The translations under genes were made by a program, and so were the position numbers. A stretch of 64,000 bases of DNA from Gammaproteobacteria bacterium (GTDB taxonomy: Bacteria > Pseudomonadota > Gammaproteobacteria > GCA-001735895), in assembly GCA_030066085.1 (NCBI GenBank), contig JASJCI010000025.1, positions 1 through 64,000 of the forward strand. Direction: 5' to 3'. This document shows, in pieces, positions 26,695-34,598 of the stretch. A model generated the notes under the pieces. That model was not told the DNA's origin. It made no database searches and was given only the letters and a program-made list of their open reading frames with translations. Position 1 is the first letter of the stretch; each line of letters starts with the position of its first letter.

Positions 26695-27741
26695 ATGGTT
26701 TACACGGGTCTTGGCATGGGATTACGTACGCGTATAAGCGGCGTCGCGCGCCTGGCGGCGAGTCAGCAGGTCGGTCGCAGCAGGCGGGTCGTTGCGCTGG
26801 CAATGATCTCTTGCGCGTTGATGCTGAACGGCTGCAGCAGCTCCGATTCGGACGATCCGAATACCGGTTACTTCATCGACTCGGCGGTCGAGGGTGTTTT
26901 CTACACCACGCCATCGTTTTCGGGTACCACCGATGTCAACGGCACCTTTACCTACATGCCCGGTGAAGAAGTCAGCTTTTACATCGGCGATATCCTGCTC
27001 GGTACCGCGGTCGGGCAGGACATCCTGACGCCGATCGAGTTCGTCCCCGGCGCGGTCGATACGAGCAACCCCGAAGTCGTCAACATCCTGCGTTTCATCC
27101 AGTCGCTGGACGAGGACGGTAATCCCGACAACGGCATTAGCATTACCGCGTTCTCGGTCGACCAGGCGGTCGGCCAGAGTCTCGACTTTTCGCTGTCGAC
27201 CGGTGATTTCGAAAACGCGGCCGATGCGCTGCTGGTCGTGCTGACCTCCGGCACGGTAACGAGCCTGATCGATGCCTCGGATGCCATCGATCATTTCAAC
27301 GGCAGCAACGGGGGCGGCAGCTCGTCCCCGAACCTGGCACTCAGCGGCGCGGATACCGCGTTGTTCGGAACTTCCTTCAGCTATGATCCGGTGCTGACGA
27401 CCGTGACCGATCTCGGCCTGGGTCTGCAGTCGATTACCTGGCAGCAGCCAATGGCGAATTCCTCCTTGCTCGAGGTCGGGGTCATTATTCTCGGCACCGA
27501 CATCCAGTCGGTTTCACTGGCCTGGAGCAACGGCAGCGGCAGTGGCCCGGCCAATGCCACCTACGGTATTTCCTGCCCCGGTAACATCGCCCCGCTGTTC
27601 CCGGCCGGCGACTGCAGCCAGATGGGACTCGATACGGTGAACGGTGACGTGACTTTCGACGTCAGCATCGGTCCCTACGAGATCGTGCCGCCCAACGGCG
27701 CGACCGCGGCGATCAGCGCGAGCGGCCTGCTCGAGTACTGA
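26695..27741 (+). CDS. Secreted lipoprotein with a beta-rich domain
   Basis: 348 residues from ATG 26695, preceded by GGGAG. The long basic leader runs through MGLRTRISGVARLAA to a hydrophobic stretch and lipobox ALMLNGC, followed by SSSDSDD. Residues ~60-130 show a pattern common in large marine surface proteins (GVFYTTPSFSGTTDVNG, then FTYMPGEEVSFYIGDILLG). A glycine/serine linker (NGSNGGGSSSP) precedes a C-terminal domain of ~140 residues. Function is unknown; an outer-surface location is likely. A repeat element lies 43 bp after the stop. Confidence 0.72.
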   Translation: MVYTGLGMGLRTRISGVARLAASQQVGRSRRVVALAMISCALMLNGCSSSDSDDPNTGYFIDSAVEGVFYTTPSFSGTTDVNGTFTYMPGEEVSFYIGDILLGTAVGQDILTPIEFVPGAVDTSNPEVVNILRFIQSLDEDGNPDNGISITAFSVDQAVGQSLDFSLSTGDFENAADALLVVLTSGTVTSLIDASDAIDHFNGSNGGGSSSPNLALSGADTALFGTSFSYDPVLTTVTDLGLGLQSITWQQPMANSSLLEVGVIILGTDIQSVSLAWSNGSGSGPANATYGISCPGNIAPLFPAGDCSQMGLDTVNGDVTFDVSIGPYEIVPPNGATAAISASGLLEY

Positions 27742-28070
27742 GCGCGGAACAGGCAGGGAAAAACCACGGACCCGGATTAAAACGGGGTACGTCCCCTGTT
27801 TTTCTGTTTCCCCGGGGCTTGTTGCCCGCTAGCCAGCCCTCGTGCATGTTCGAACCTTCGGCTACGCCGGTAGTGACGTAACGCAATGGAAGCGACCGCA
27901 GGGACAGGTCCAGCTCGAGCTTTTGCCGCGCGCTACTCTCGCCGGGCCGGGTCCCGGTCGAGACCGCGGTGCCGTCGCGGACGAGGCGTCCGCTTTGGCG
28001 ATCGGCGTATAGACAATGCCGGCACGACGTTATGTAATAGTCGCATCGTGAGAACTCCGGGCCTTCGTCG
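27742..28070. other. Intergenic region with one repeat copy
   Basis: 329 bases. The dispersed element GGGGTACGTCCCC is at 27784-27796, followed by TGTTTTT. The rest holds no gene or clear promoter that I can support; short frames here lack start signals. Confidence 0.5.
27784..27796. repeat. GGGGACGTACCCC element, single copy (reverse orientation)
   Basis: One copy reading GGGGTACGTCCCC on the plus strand with AAAA upstream and TGTTTTT downstream, 43 bp after the stop of the lipoprotein gene. The A-hairpin-T layout resembles a bidirectional terminator. Confidence 0.7.
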
Positions 28071-29069
28071 ATGAGACCGCCCCTGACCCTGGATGACCTG
28101 ATCGTCGATTGCTGCGGCGGCCGCGGCGCACACGACGCGCAACTGCTGGCCGAGATCGAGGCCGGGCTCGCGACCAATCGCGCGGTGCTGCTGCGTAATA
28201 CCGGTATGACCGAGGTTGCCGAGATGGCGGCCTGGGCCGAGTTCGTCGGCGCGCCGCGGATGGAGTACAAGTATGGCACCGGGTTTCGCTACCCGATGGG
28301 CGGCGGCGTGCTCTCGGTCGGCACCGAGCCGCCGCACTCACCGGTCGAACCCCATTGCGAAATGGCCTACTGGAAGTTTTATCCGCGCAAGGTGCTGTTC
28401 GGCTGCGAATCGATTCCCGCGCGCGGCGGCGAAACGGTAATCGCCGATAACCGCCGGGTGACCGAGGATATCCTGCCGACCGAGGCGGGGCGCAAGATTC
28501 TCGAGCGGGGCATCCGCTACATCCGCAACTTCAGCGATCGCGATCGCCCCGACAGTATTCCGAGCATGAAACACTGGCAGGACAATTTCGGCCTCGAAGC
28601 GCGCGCAGAGCTGCGCCAGTATTGCGGCGAGATGGAATGGGACCTGCTGGAGCGCGCCGATGGCTCGGTACAGGTCTCCTATCCCGAGGAGGGCTACGAG
28701 TATGACCCGGTCAGCGGTACCGACCTGTTTTTCACGTCGATCACCCGTCTCGGCCGCTGCTTCGACGAATGGCCGCCGTTCGACCGGTTACCGAGCGAGC
28801 AGCGCCCCTATCACCTGACCTACGCCGATGGCGGCGACTTCAGCGCGCAGGACCTCGCCACGATCGAGGCGGTGTTCGCGCGCTACTCGGTGCCGATCAC
28901 CTGGCAACCCGGCGACATCGCGGTGCTGGACAATATCGCCTGGACCCATGCGCGGCCGGCCTACGAACTGCAACCGGGCGAGGAACGTCGTATCGGCCTG
29001 CTGGTCAGCGAACCGGTCGATCGCCGGCGCATCGTGACCCTGCGGCGCCAGGATCAGCACGTCGAGTAA
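28071..29069 (+). CDS. TauD/TfdA-family Fe(II)/2-oxoglutarate dioxygenase
   Basis: 332 residues. The facial triad is visible: HCE in VEPHCEMAYW near residue 98 and the distal His in NIAWTHARPAYE near 293, followed by the 2-oxoglutarate-binding Arg in ERRIGLLVS. The long insert with GTEPPHSPVEPHCEM and VLFGCESIPARGGET is typical of TauD/clavaminate-synthase-like enzymes. The substrate could be a sulfonate, amino acid or other small molecule. The stop is one base before the ATG of the TM2 gene, so the two are probably co-expressed. Confidence 0.85.
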   Translation: MRPPLTLDDLIVDCCGGRGAHDAQLLAEIEAGLATNRAVLLRNTGMTEVAEMAAWAEFVGAPRMEYKYGTGFRYPMGGGVLSVGTEPPHSPVEPHCEMAYWKFYPRKVLFGCESIPARGGETVIADNRRVTEDILPTEAGRKILERGIRYIRNFSDRDRPDSIPSMKHWQDNFGLEARAELRQYCGEMEWDLLERADGSVQVSYPEEGYEYDPVSGTDLFFTSITRLGRCFDEWPPFDRLPSEQRPYHLTYADGGDFSAQDLATIEAVFARYSVPITWQPGDIAVLDNIAWTHARPAYELQPGEERRIGLLVSEPVDRRRIVTLRRQDQHVE

Positions 29070-29070
29070 A

Positions 29071-29469
29071 ATGTCGCCCGCGAGCAACACACACAGCATG
29101 GCCGTCGGCTACATCCTGTGGATCTTCGGCTTTATCGGCAGCCACCGCTTTTACTTCGGTCGGCCGGTGTCGGGAACGATCTACTTTTTCACGCTCGGCC
29201 TGTTCCTGATCGGCTGGATCGTCGACCTGTTCCTGATCCCGGGGATGGATCGCGCCGCCGATGCGCGTTATGCCACCGGTGGCAAGGACTATACCGTCGC
29301 CTGGATCCTGCTGACCTTCCTCGGGATTTTCGGCATTCACCGCTTTTACCTCGGCAAGTGGGTAACCGGAATCATCTGGCTATTGACCGGTGGCCTGTTC
29401 CTGTTCGGCTTGCTCTACGACCTGCTGACGCTGAACACGCAGATCGACGAAGTCAACCGCGGGGTGTAA
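29071..29469 (+). CDS. Tandem TM2-domain membrane protein
   Basis: 132 residues holding two TM2 modules. Module 1 (GSHRFYFGRPVSGTIYFFTLG, then GWIVDLFLIP) covers ~20-58; module 2 (GIHRFYLGKWVTGIIWLLTG, then LLYDLLTLN) covers ~85-125. Each has the G-x-H-R-F-Y-x-G turn followed by two membrane segments and a D-acid motif. ATG 29071 starts one base after the preceding stop; ATG 29098 is an alternative. Function of bacterial TM2 proteins is unknown. Confidence 0.85.
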   Translation: MSPASNTHSMAVGYILWIFGFIGSHRFYFGRPVSGTIYFFTLGLFLIGWIVDLFLIPGMDRAADARYATGGKDYTVAWILLTFLGIFGIHRFYLGKWVTGIIWLLTGGLFLFGLLYDLLTLNTQIDEVNRGV

Positions 29470-29505
29470 GCAGGTAACGGGCCGACGCAGCGTGTTGCGT
29501 TCGCG

Positions 29506-29997
29506 TCAGCCGAAGGCGTTGGCGGTCTCGAAGCGGTAGGGTACCTCGTACACGGCGTCACCGACGCTGACGCGCACCAGCACCAGCCAGTGCATGACGC
29601 CGACCGAGCAGGCGAATACGCCGCCCTTGCCGGCGAACGCGATCGCGTCACCGCTGCTATCGATTCGCGCGAGCTGGTGAGTCAGGTACTCGAGTTGCCC
29701 CATATCCATGTTGACACCCGCGAAGCGCGCGCCAACGGCCTCGGGCTCGAAATGCAGGAAGCGGGCGCTGAGTTCGAGCACGTCGGTTGCGACCGCGTTC
29801 CTGGGACTGATCTCGAAAGTCATACTGCCGCCCCCGGGCAGGTCGCTGCTGCAGGGCTGCAGGTGCAGGCTGCAGCCCTCGACCACCGGCAGGCGCACGG
29901 TCGGCGGGCCGAGGCCGATAAACCAGTACCACGATGCGCCCGCGGCCGCGAGCAGCAGCAGGCCGATGATGCCCGCGCGCTGCTGGCGCGGCGTCAC
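29506..29997 (-). CDS. Membrane-anchored periplasmic protein linked to SCO
   Basis: 163 residues. The start is taken as GTG 29997, whose GTGA overlaps the stop of the SCO gene; the longer frame is antisense-like. One membrane anchor (RAGIIGLLLLAAAGASWYWF) is followed by a periplasmic domain with two Cys in EGCSLHLQPCSS and the block AGVNMDMGQLEYL, then VFACSVGVMHWLV. Met/Cys/His-rich positions of this kind and the operon partners suggest a copper-handling role in cytochrome oxidase assembly. The family is not named here. Confidence 0.65.
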   Translation of the reverse strand: MTPRQQRAGIIGLLLLAAAGASWYWFIGLGPPTVRLPVVEGCSLHLQPCSSDLPGGGSMTFEISPRNAVATDVLELSARFLHFEPEAVGARFAGVNMDMGQLEYLTHQLARIDSSGDAIAFAGKGGVFACSVGVMHWLVLVRVSVGDAVYEVPYRFETANAFG

Positions 29998-30680
29998 GAG
30001 TCCTCCCAGCGCTGCTGGATCGCGGCCAGGTCGCGGATCATGGCCATGGGGTCGTGCGGCGGGGTGAAGATTGCGTGCAGCCTGGCGTCCGGATCGAGCA
30101 GGTAGATCGCGGCCGAATGGTTGATCAGGTACGAGTTTTCCAGCTCCGCCGGAACCGCCTGGCCCGGTTCGAGCCGCAGGATTTCGCCGCCGCGGTAGTA
30201 AACCCGCTCGTAAAAGACGCCCATGGATTTTGCCAGCCGGTCGACCACCGGCTGGTCCGCGGTCACGCCGAGAAACGACGGATGGTAAAACGCGGCGTAC
30301 TGCTGCAGCGCTGCGGGTGCGTCCCGCTGCGGGTCGACCGACACGAACACGACCTGCGGCGATTGCGCGACGCGCGCGGGATCCCGTTCGATCGCGCGCA
30401 TCATTTCCGCCATCATGTAGAGCTCGGTCGGGCAAACGTCCGGGCAGCCGGCGTAGCCGAAGAACAGCAGCGACCATCGCCCCTCGGCATCGTCCGTGCC
30501 GTATTTGCCACGCTGTGCGTGCGTCAGTTCGAGGCCCGTAACCGCCTGCGTTTGCGGCAGTACGAATGCATCCTCGGTTTGCAGTCGGGTAACGGCCCGG
30601 TCGCAGCCAGCCGTGACCAGCAGGCCTGCCAACAGGCACAGGATAAGGGGGATCTGGCCGCCAGTTGTCGAACGAATCAT
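29994..30680 (-). CDS. SCO1/SenC-family copper chaperone, lipoprotein
   Basis: 228 residues. A signal peptide with lipobox LLVTAGC anchors it to the membrane facing the periplasm. The thioredoxin fold carries the copper-binding CPDVCP near residue 80 and the conserved His in SYLINHSAAIYL near 184. SCO proteins deliver copper to, or reduce, the CuA site of cytochrome c oxidase. It lies 15 bp after the PCuAC gene and overlaps the next gene by four bases, a tight operon. Confidence 0.92.
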   Translation of the reverse strand: MIRSTTGGQIPLILCLLAGLLVTAGCDRAVTRLQTEDAFVLPQTQAVTGLELTHAQRGKYGTDDAEGRWSLLFFGYAGCPDVCPTELYMMAEMMRAIERDPARVAQSPQVVFVSVDPQRDAPAALQQYAAFYHPSFLGVTADQPVVDRLAKSMGVFYERVYYRGGEILRLEPGQAVPAELENSYLINHSAAIYLLDPDARLHAIFTPPHDPMAMIRDLAAIQQRWEDS

Positions 30681-30695
30681 GCCGGACTCCGCGGG

Positions 30696-31364
30696 TTAGT
30701 TGGCCATCGTGCCTTGCGCACAGCTGTGCTCGTCCTCGTGGCCCTGCATCTGGCCGTGTACCTGCATGTGCGCGCAATCGTGTTTACCCTCGTGGCCCTG
30801 CATGTGGCCCTGCCCGCATCCCTGTTTATGCTTGCCGGCCTGCACCTGCTTGTGCTTCTGCTGCCCGCAGCCGTGCTTGCCTTTATGGCCTTCCATCTGC
30901 CCGTGTCCCTGCCCGTGGCCGTGCATCATCTTGTTACCCTTGCGCACGTCGGCATCGATGGTCTGCTCGCTGCCGTCGTCGAACACCAGCGTCAGCGCAA
31001 CCGTCTCGCCCTCGGTCGGCACCGTCCGCGGCCCGATCAGCATGACGTGCCAGCTGCCGGGCTGCAGCATCGTCTTGCTGCCTGCCGCGAGCGGAATCTT
31101 TGCATGCGGCACCATCTGCATGACGCCGTCCTGCATCATGGTCCGATGCAGCTCGACCCGTTCGACCTCGAGCGACGTGCGTGCCGCGACCAGGTAACGT
31201 TCGCTGTCGGAAGGGTTGTTGATCACCATGAAGGCGCCGAGTGCCGGTGCACTCGGCGGCGCGGCGCGTACCCATGCGTCGCTGATTTCGATCTCGTGGG
31301 CCTGTACTGCAAAAGCGGTCAATAAGAGCGCCAGCGTGATCGGCGCGCGAAGTATATGTTTCAT
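30696..31364 (-). CDS. PCuAC copper chaperone with long His/Met/Cys-rich tail
   Basis: 222 residues from ATG 31364. Signal peptide (KHILRAPITLALLLTAFAVQA) first, then the PCuAC domain (~22-145) with ISDAWVRAAPPSAPALGAFM and the copper site: Met in VINN region, VELHRTMMQDGVMQMVP and a final His/Met set. The last ~75 residues are an unusual metal-rich tail of repeats such as HGHGQGHGQMEGHKGKHGCG and QGHMQGHEGKHDCAHMQ. PCuAC hands Cu(I) to CuA of oxidase with SCO, the next gene. The tail probably stores or buffers metal. Confidence 0.9.
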   Translation of the reverse strand: MKHILRAPITLALLLTAFAVQAHEIEISDAWVRAAPPSAPALGAFMVINNPSDSERYLVAARTSLEVERVELHRTMMQDGVMQMVPHAKIPLAAGSKTMLQPGSWHVMLIGPRTVPTEGETVALTLVFDDGSEQTIDADVRKGNKMMHGHGQGHGQMEGHKGKHGCGQQKHKQVQAGKHKQGCGQGHMQGHEGKHDCAHMQVHGQMQGHEDEHSCAQGTMAN

Positions 31365-31501
31365 GTCGTTGTTTCCTGAGTGATTCGGTCGGTCCGCGCT
31401 GCGACGACTATCATGGATAATCGGCACTCGGGCGGGTAGCGGATTTGAATGCCTGGCTCGACCTGTCCGCAAATGTCGGCGGCAGACCGGGGCGGGCGCG
31501 C

Positions 31502-31882
31502 TCAGGCGGGTGGGGCGCGGCTCAGGTAGCGGGAGAAGTGCCGGGAATTTTTGCTCGGCGCGGCCAGGCCGGCCGGCTTCGCGTGGCGCAGTTGCGCCCG
31601 CGCGGCCGCCATCGGCGCAGCGGGTCCTGCTTCGTCATCGAGACCGAGCTGCAGAATGCAGGCCGGGCACTCATGGCAGGCGGGCGGCTCCTGCGATTGC
31701 CGTTCGAGCGACACGAATACCTGCTGCGGGCCCGACAGGGTGCAGAGCACGTCGAAAAAACCCGCAACCGGGCTCGCCATAACGCCCGCGAACGCCGGCG
31801 CGACCGACTGCAACAGGAATACCAGCGCGAGTGCCGGCAGCAGCTCACGCCTGGATTTGTTGATGTGAAATCGCAGCTCCAT
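31502..31882 (-). CDS. Small secreted Cys-containing protein (DUF2946-like)
   Basis: 126 residues. It has a basic start, one hydrophobic segment (LLPALALVFLLQSVAPAFAG) and a cysteine cluster CHECPACIL near residue 70. The size and layout resemble DUF2946-type proteins often found with copper genes, but the likeness is weak. It is upstream of the PCuAC gene with a 137-bp gap. The proposed -10 lies only a few bases before the ATG, so the transcript would be nearly leaderless or the true start differs. Confidence 0.55.
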   Translation of the reverse strand: MELRFHINKSRRELLPALALVFLLQSVAPAFAGVMASPVAGFFDVLCTLSGPQQVFVSLERQSQEPPACHECPACILQLGLDDEAGPAAPMAAARAQLRHAKPAGLAAPSKNSRHFSRYLSRAPPA

Positions 31883-31890
31883 ATATGGAA

Positions 31891-31933
31891 ATCATATCAG
31901 CACCGACCGCCCTCAAGAATTGATCCAAATCAG
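31891..31933 (-). promoter_or_regulatory. Candidate FNR/ANR-type promoter of the copper genes
   Basis: TTGAT-CCAA-ATCAG at 31920-31933 matches 9 of 10 bases of the FNR half-site pair. Reading leftward, TATGAT (31896-31891) lies where a -10 would be if the box is centred near -42. It faces the small Cys protein and the copper/SCO genes. The predicted start of transcription is only ~2-3 bases before the ATG at 31882. Confidence 0.4.
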
Positions 31934-31999
31934 ATTCGTATCCCGTCGATGGCCTGTATTGCGCTGCTTGTGCCGGGCCGTAATTACTCCGCGCAGCGT

Positions 32000-32128
32000 T
32001 CACGGTTGGTTCCCCCTGTGCGCGGCGCTCGCGTCGATGTCATACGTGTCGCGCGGCACCGGTCGTTCGATCAGCTTGCCATTGATCACGGCGAGTCCGG
32101 CATCGGCTGCCGCGCAGGCCTGCATCAT
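32000..32128 (-). pseudogene. Coupled 42-residue ORF, possible remnant of a citrate-lyase-type protein
   Basis: ATG 32128 overlaps the stop of the oxidoreductase gene (ATGA), and the frame encodes 42 residues: QACAAADAGLAVINGKLIER then PVPRDTYDID. The segment GLAVINGKLIE resembles the C-terminal end of HpcH/HpaI-type CoA-ester lyases (typically G-V-x-x-x-D-G-K-M-I/V). The rest of such a protein would overlap the oxidoreductase and is not present, so this is either a remnant or a small coupled gene. Weak evidence. Confidence 0.3.
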
Positions 32129-34449
32129 GCCCCGGGTTGTTTGATGATCAAGGGTGGCTCGAACGCGGTCAGCGGCGGCAGCGCGTCCGCGTAACGCTCG
32201 ATCTCGACCAGGCAGGTATGCGCGATCGGCCCCTGCGCGAGCCGGGAGGTGCCGATGTCCGCTGTCAGCACGTTCGGATTGCCGTGTTTGCACAGGCTGC
32301 CGGGGCGCCCGGGTTCGAGCGGGTCGTACCAGGCGCCGGCGCTCATTTGCACCACGCCGGGCATGACCTGGTCATCGACCACGAGGCCGCCGAGGCAGGC
32401 GCCGCGGCGGTTGAACACGCGCACGATCTCGCCGGCGACGAGTCCGCGGGCAGCGGCATCGGTCGGGTGCATCACGATCGGTTCGCGTCCCCGGATCTTG
32501 GCCGCGCGACTGTGGCTGCCGTGATCGAGCTGGGAATGCAGCCTGGTTTTCGGCTGGTTTGAGACCAGGTGCAGCGGGAAGTCGGCGGTGTCGCCGCCGA
32601 GCCATTCGCTCGGCGCCATCCATGCGGGGTGTCCGGGGCAGTCGTCGTATTCGAAGCTCGCCACGGTAGCCGAAAAAATTTCGATTTTGCCCGACGGGGT
32701 CGGTAACGGGTGGGCATCCGGATGGTCGCGAAACGCCTGCAGCATCACCACCGGTTCCGCTGGCGGGGGCGCTTTGAACCAGCCCGCCCGTCTGAACTCG
32801 CTGTACGCCGGCAGCTGGATCCCGCGCTCGCGGCAGCGTTCGACGGTCGCGGCGTAAATCGATTCGATCCACTGCTGCTCGCTGCGGCCCTCGGTGAATT
32901 CCGCTTCCAGGCCCATCGCGCGCGCAATGCCGGTGAAGATAGCGTAGTCGTTGCGGCTGTTGCCGACCGGTGCGATCGCCTGCTGCATGTCGATGACGTA
33001 GGGGTCGCGCGGCGAGATGCCGAGGTCGTTACGTTCGAGGGTGGTCGTACACGGCAGCACGACATCCGAATGTTTCGCCATCGCGTTCCAGCACCACTCG
33101 TTGACGATGATCGTGTCCGGTTTGCGCCAGGCTGCGAGCATCTTGTTCAGGTCCTGGTGATGATGAAACGGGTTGCCGCCGGCCCAGTAGACCAGGTGGA
33201 TGTCGGGATACTCGTAACTGCGGCCGTTGAACTCGAAGGACCCGCCGGGATGCAGCAGCATATCGCTGATGCGCGCCACCGGGATAAAGGTGGACAGTGC
33301 GTTTTGTCCCTGCGGCAGCGAAGCGCCGGGTATGCGGGTGTCGTGTCCACCGATGCCGTTGGTGGTGGAGTAACCGAACGTGATGCCGCCGCCCGGCAGA
33401 CCGATCTGGCCCAGCATCGCGGCTACTGTAATCGCGGCCCAGAACCCCTGTTCGCCGTGGTGCTGGCGGGTCAGCGACCAGCTCACCGAGATCATGCTGC
33501 GGCAGGCCGCGAGGCGGCGCGCGAGTTCTCGGATGCGCTCCGCCGGCAGTGCGCAGATCGCGGCGGCCCAGTCGGCATCCTTGACGATACCGTCGTCGCT
33601 GCCGTCGAGATAGCCGCGGAAGCGTTCCATGCCGACGGTGTAGCGCTCGAGGAACGCGTCGTCGGCCAGGTCCTCGTCGATCAGCGTCTGCGCGATCGCG
33701 ATCAGCATTGCCGCGTCGCTACCGGGCCGGAGCGGTAACCACTCGGCATTCAGCGAGTCGTCGACATCGCCGCGGATCGGGCTGACGTTGACGAACTCGA
33801 TACCGGCCGCCCGCGCCGCTCGCATTTGTTCGCGCTGCAGGTGGCGCCCCACGCCGCCGGCGTTGACCTGGCCGTTCGACAGCGGCATGCCGCCGAACGC
33901 AACCACCAGCCGGCCGGCGTCGATCACGGACTGCCAGCTGGTGCTTTGCAGCAACAGCTGCCAGTAATCGCCGAGCACGTGCGGCACGATGACCTCGGCG
34001 GCGGCGAAACTGTAGGTACCGATCGAACGGGTGTAGCCACCGATACACTTCAGGAACCGATGCAGCTGGCTTTGTGCATGGTGAAAACGACCGGCGCTGG
34101 ACCAGCCGTAGGAACCGCCGTAGATGGCCTCGTTGCCGTGCGTACTCCTGACCCGGTCGAGTTCGGCGGCAACCAGTCGTTCCGCCTGTTCCCAGCTCAC
34201 CTCGACGAAGGGTTCGACGCCGCGCAGGTGGGTGTTGCTGCCGGGCCCGGATTCGAGCCAGCTCTTGCGGATCATCGGCGCACGGATGCGCGTGGGCCCG
34301 TCGATGACGTCGATGATACCGCTGCCGATCGGCGAGACATCGTCGTCTTCCTCGAAGCCGTGTAATGCCCTGACCACGCCATTGTCGGTCTCGACCCGGT
34401 AGGTGCCCCAGTGGCTGCCGGTCAGCGGCAATCGGTCTTTTGCTGGCAT
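32125..34449 (-). CDS. Molybdopterin oxidoreductase, BisC/TorA-like, cytoplasmic
   Basis: 774 residues of the DMSO-reductase superfamily. N-terminal LTGSHWGTYRVETDNG and the region GSYGWSSAGRFHHAQSQLHRFL match the TMAO/biotin-sulfoxide reductase group, where a Ser of that loop ligates molybdenum. No N-terminal Fe-S cysteines and no twin-arginine signal are present, so it is probably cytoplasmic like BisC. Likely activity is reduction of an S-oxide or N-oxide, using bis-MGD cofactor. It is divergent from the selenoprotein gene, with 149 bp between the starts. Confidence 0.87.
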   Translation of the reverse strand: MPAKDRLPLTGSHWGTYRVETDNGVVRALHGFEEDDDVSPIGSGIIDVIDGPTRIRAPMIRKSWLESGPGSNTHLRGVEPFVEVSWEQAERLVAAELDRVRSTHGNEAIYGGSYGWSSAGRFHHAQSQLHRFLKCIGGYTRSIGTYSFAAAEVIVPHVLGDYWQLLLQSTSWQSVIDAGRLVVAFGGMPLSNGQVNAGGVGRHLQREQMRAARAAGIEFVNVSPIRGDVDDSLNAEWLPLRPGSDAAMLIAIAQTLIDEDLADDAFLERYTVGMERFRGYLDGSDDGIVKDADWAAAICALPAERIRELARRLAACRSMISVSWSLTRQHHGEQGFWAAITVAAMLGQIGLPGGGITFGYSTTNGIGGHDTRIPGASLPQGQNALSTFIPVARISDMLLHPGGSFEFNGRSYEYPDIHLVYWAGGNPFHHHQDLNKMLAAWRKPDTIIVNEWCWNAMAKHSDVVLPCTTTLERNDLGISPRDPYVIDMQQAIAPVGNSRNDYAIFTGIARAMGLEAEFTEGRSEQQWIESIYAATVERCRERGIQLPAYSEFRRAGWFKAPPPAEPVVMLQAFRDHPDAHPLPTPSGKIEIFSATVASFEYDDCPGHPAWMAPSEWLGGDTADFPLHLVSNQPKTRLHSQLDHGSHSRAAKIRGREPIVMHPTDAAARGLVAGEIVRVFNRRGACLGGLVVDDQVMPGVVQMSAGAWYDPLEPGRPGSLCKHGNPNVLTADIGTSRLAQGPIAHTCLVEIERYADALPPLTAFEPPLIIKQPGA

Positions 34450-34598
34450 TGAATCGAATCTCGGCGGGTGGCCCCTGGCGTGGCCAGATTAGCCGCTCGC
34501 GTTTGCGAGTGTCAACGCGTCGCGGCGCGCCGTTTTGCCGGCGCAGGGGACTGTGCTAACGTGGCCGCCGTGCACGCGTACGCGAGGAGGGTTAAATA

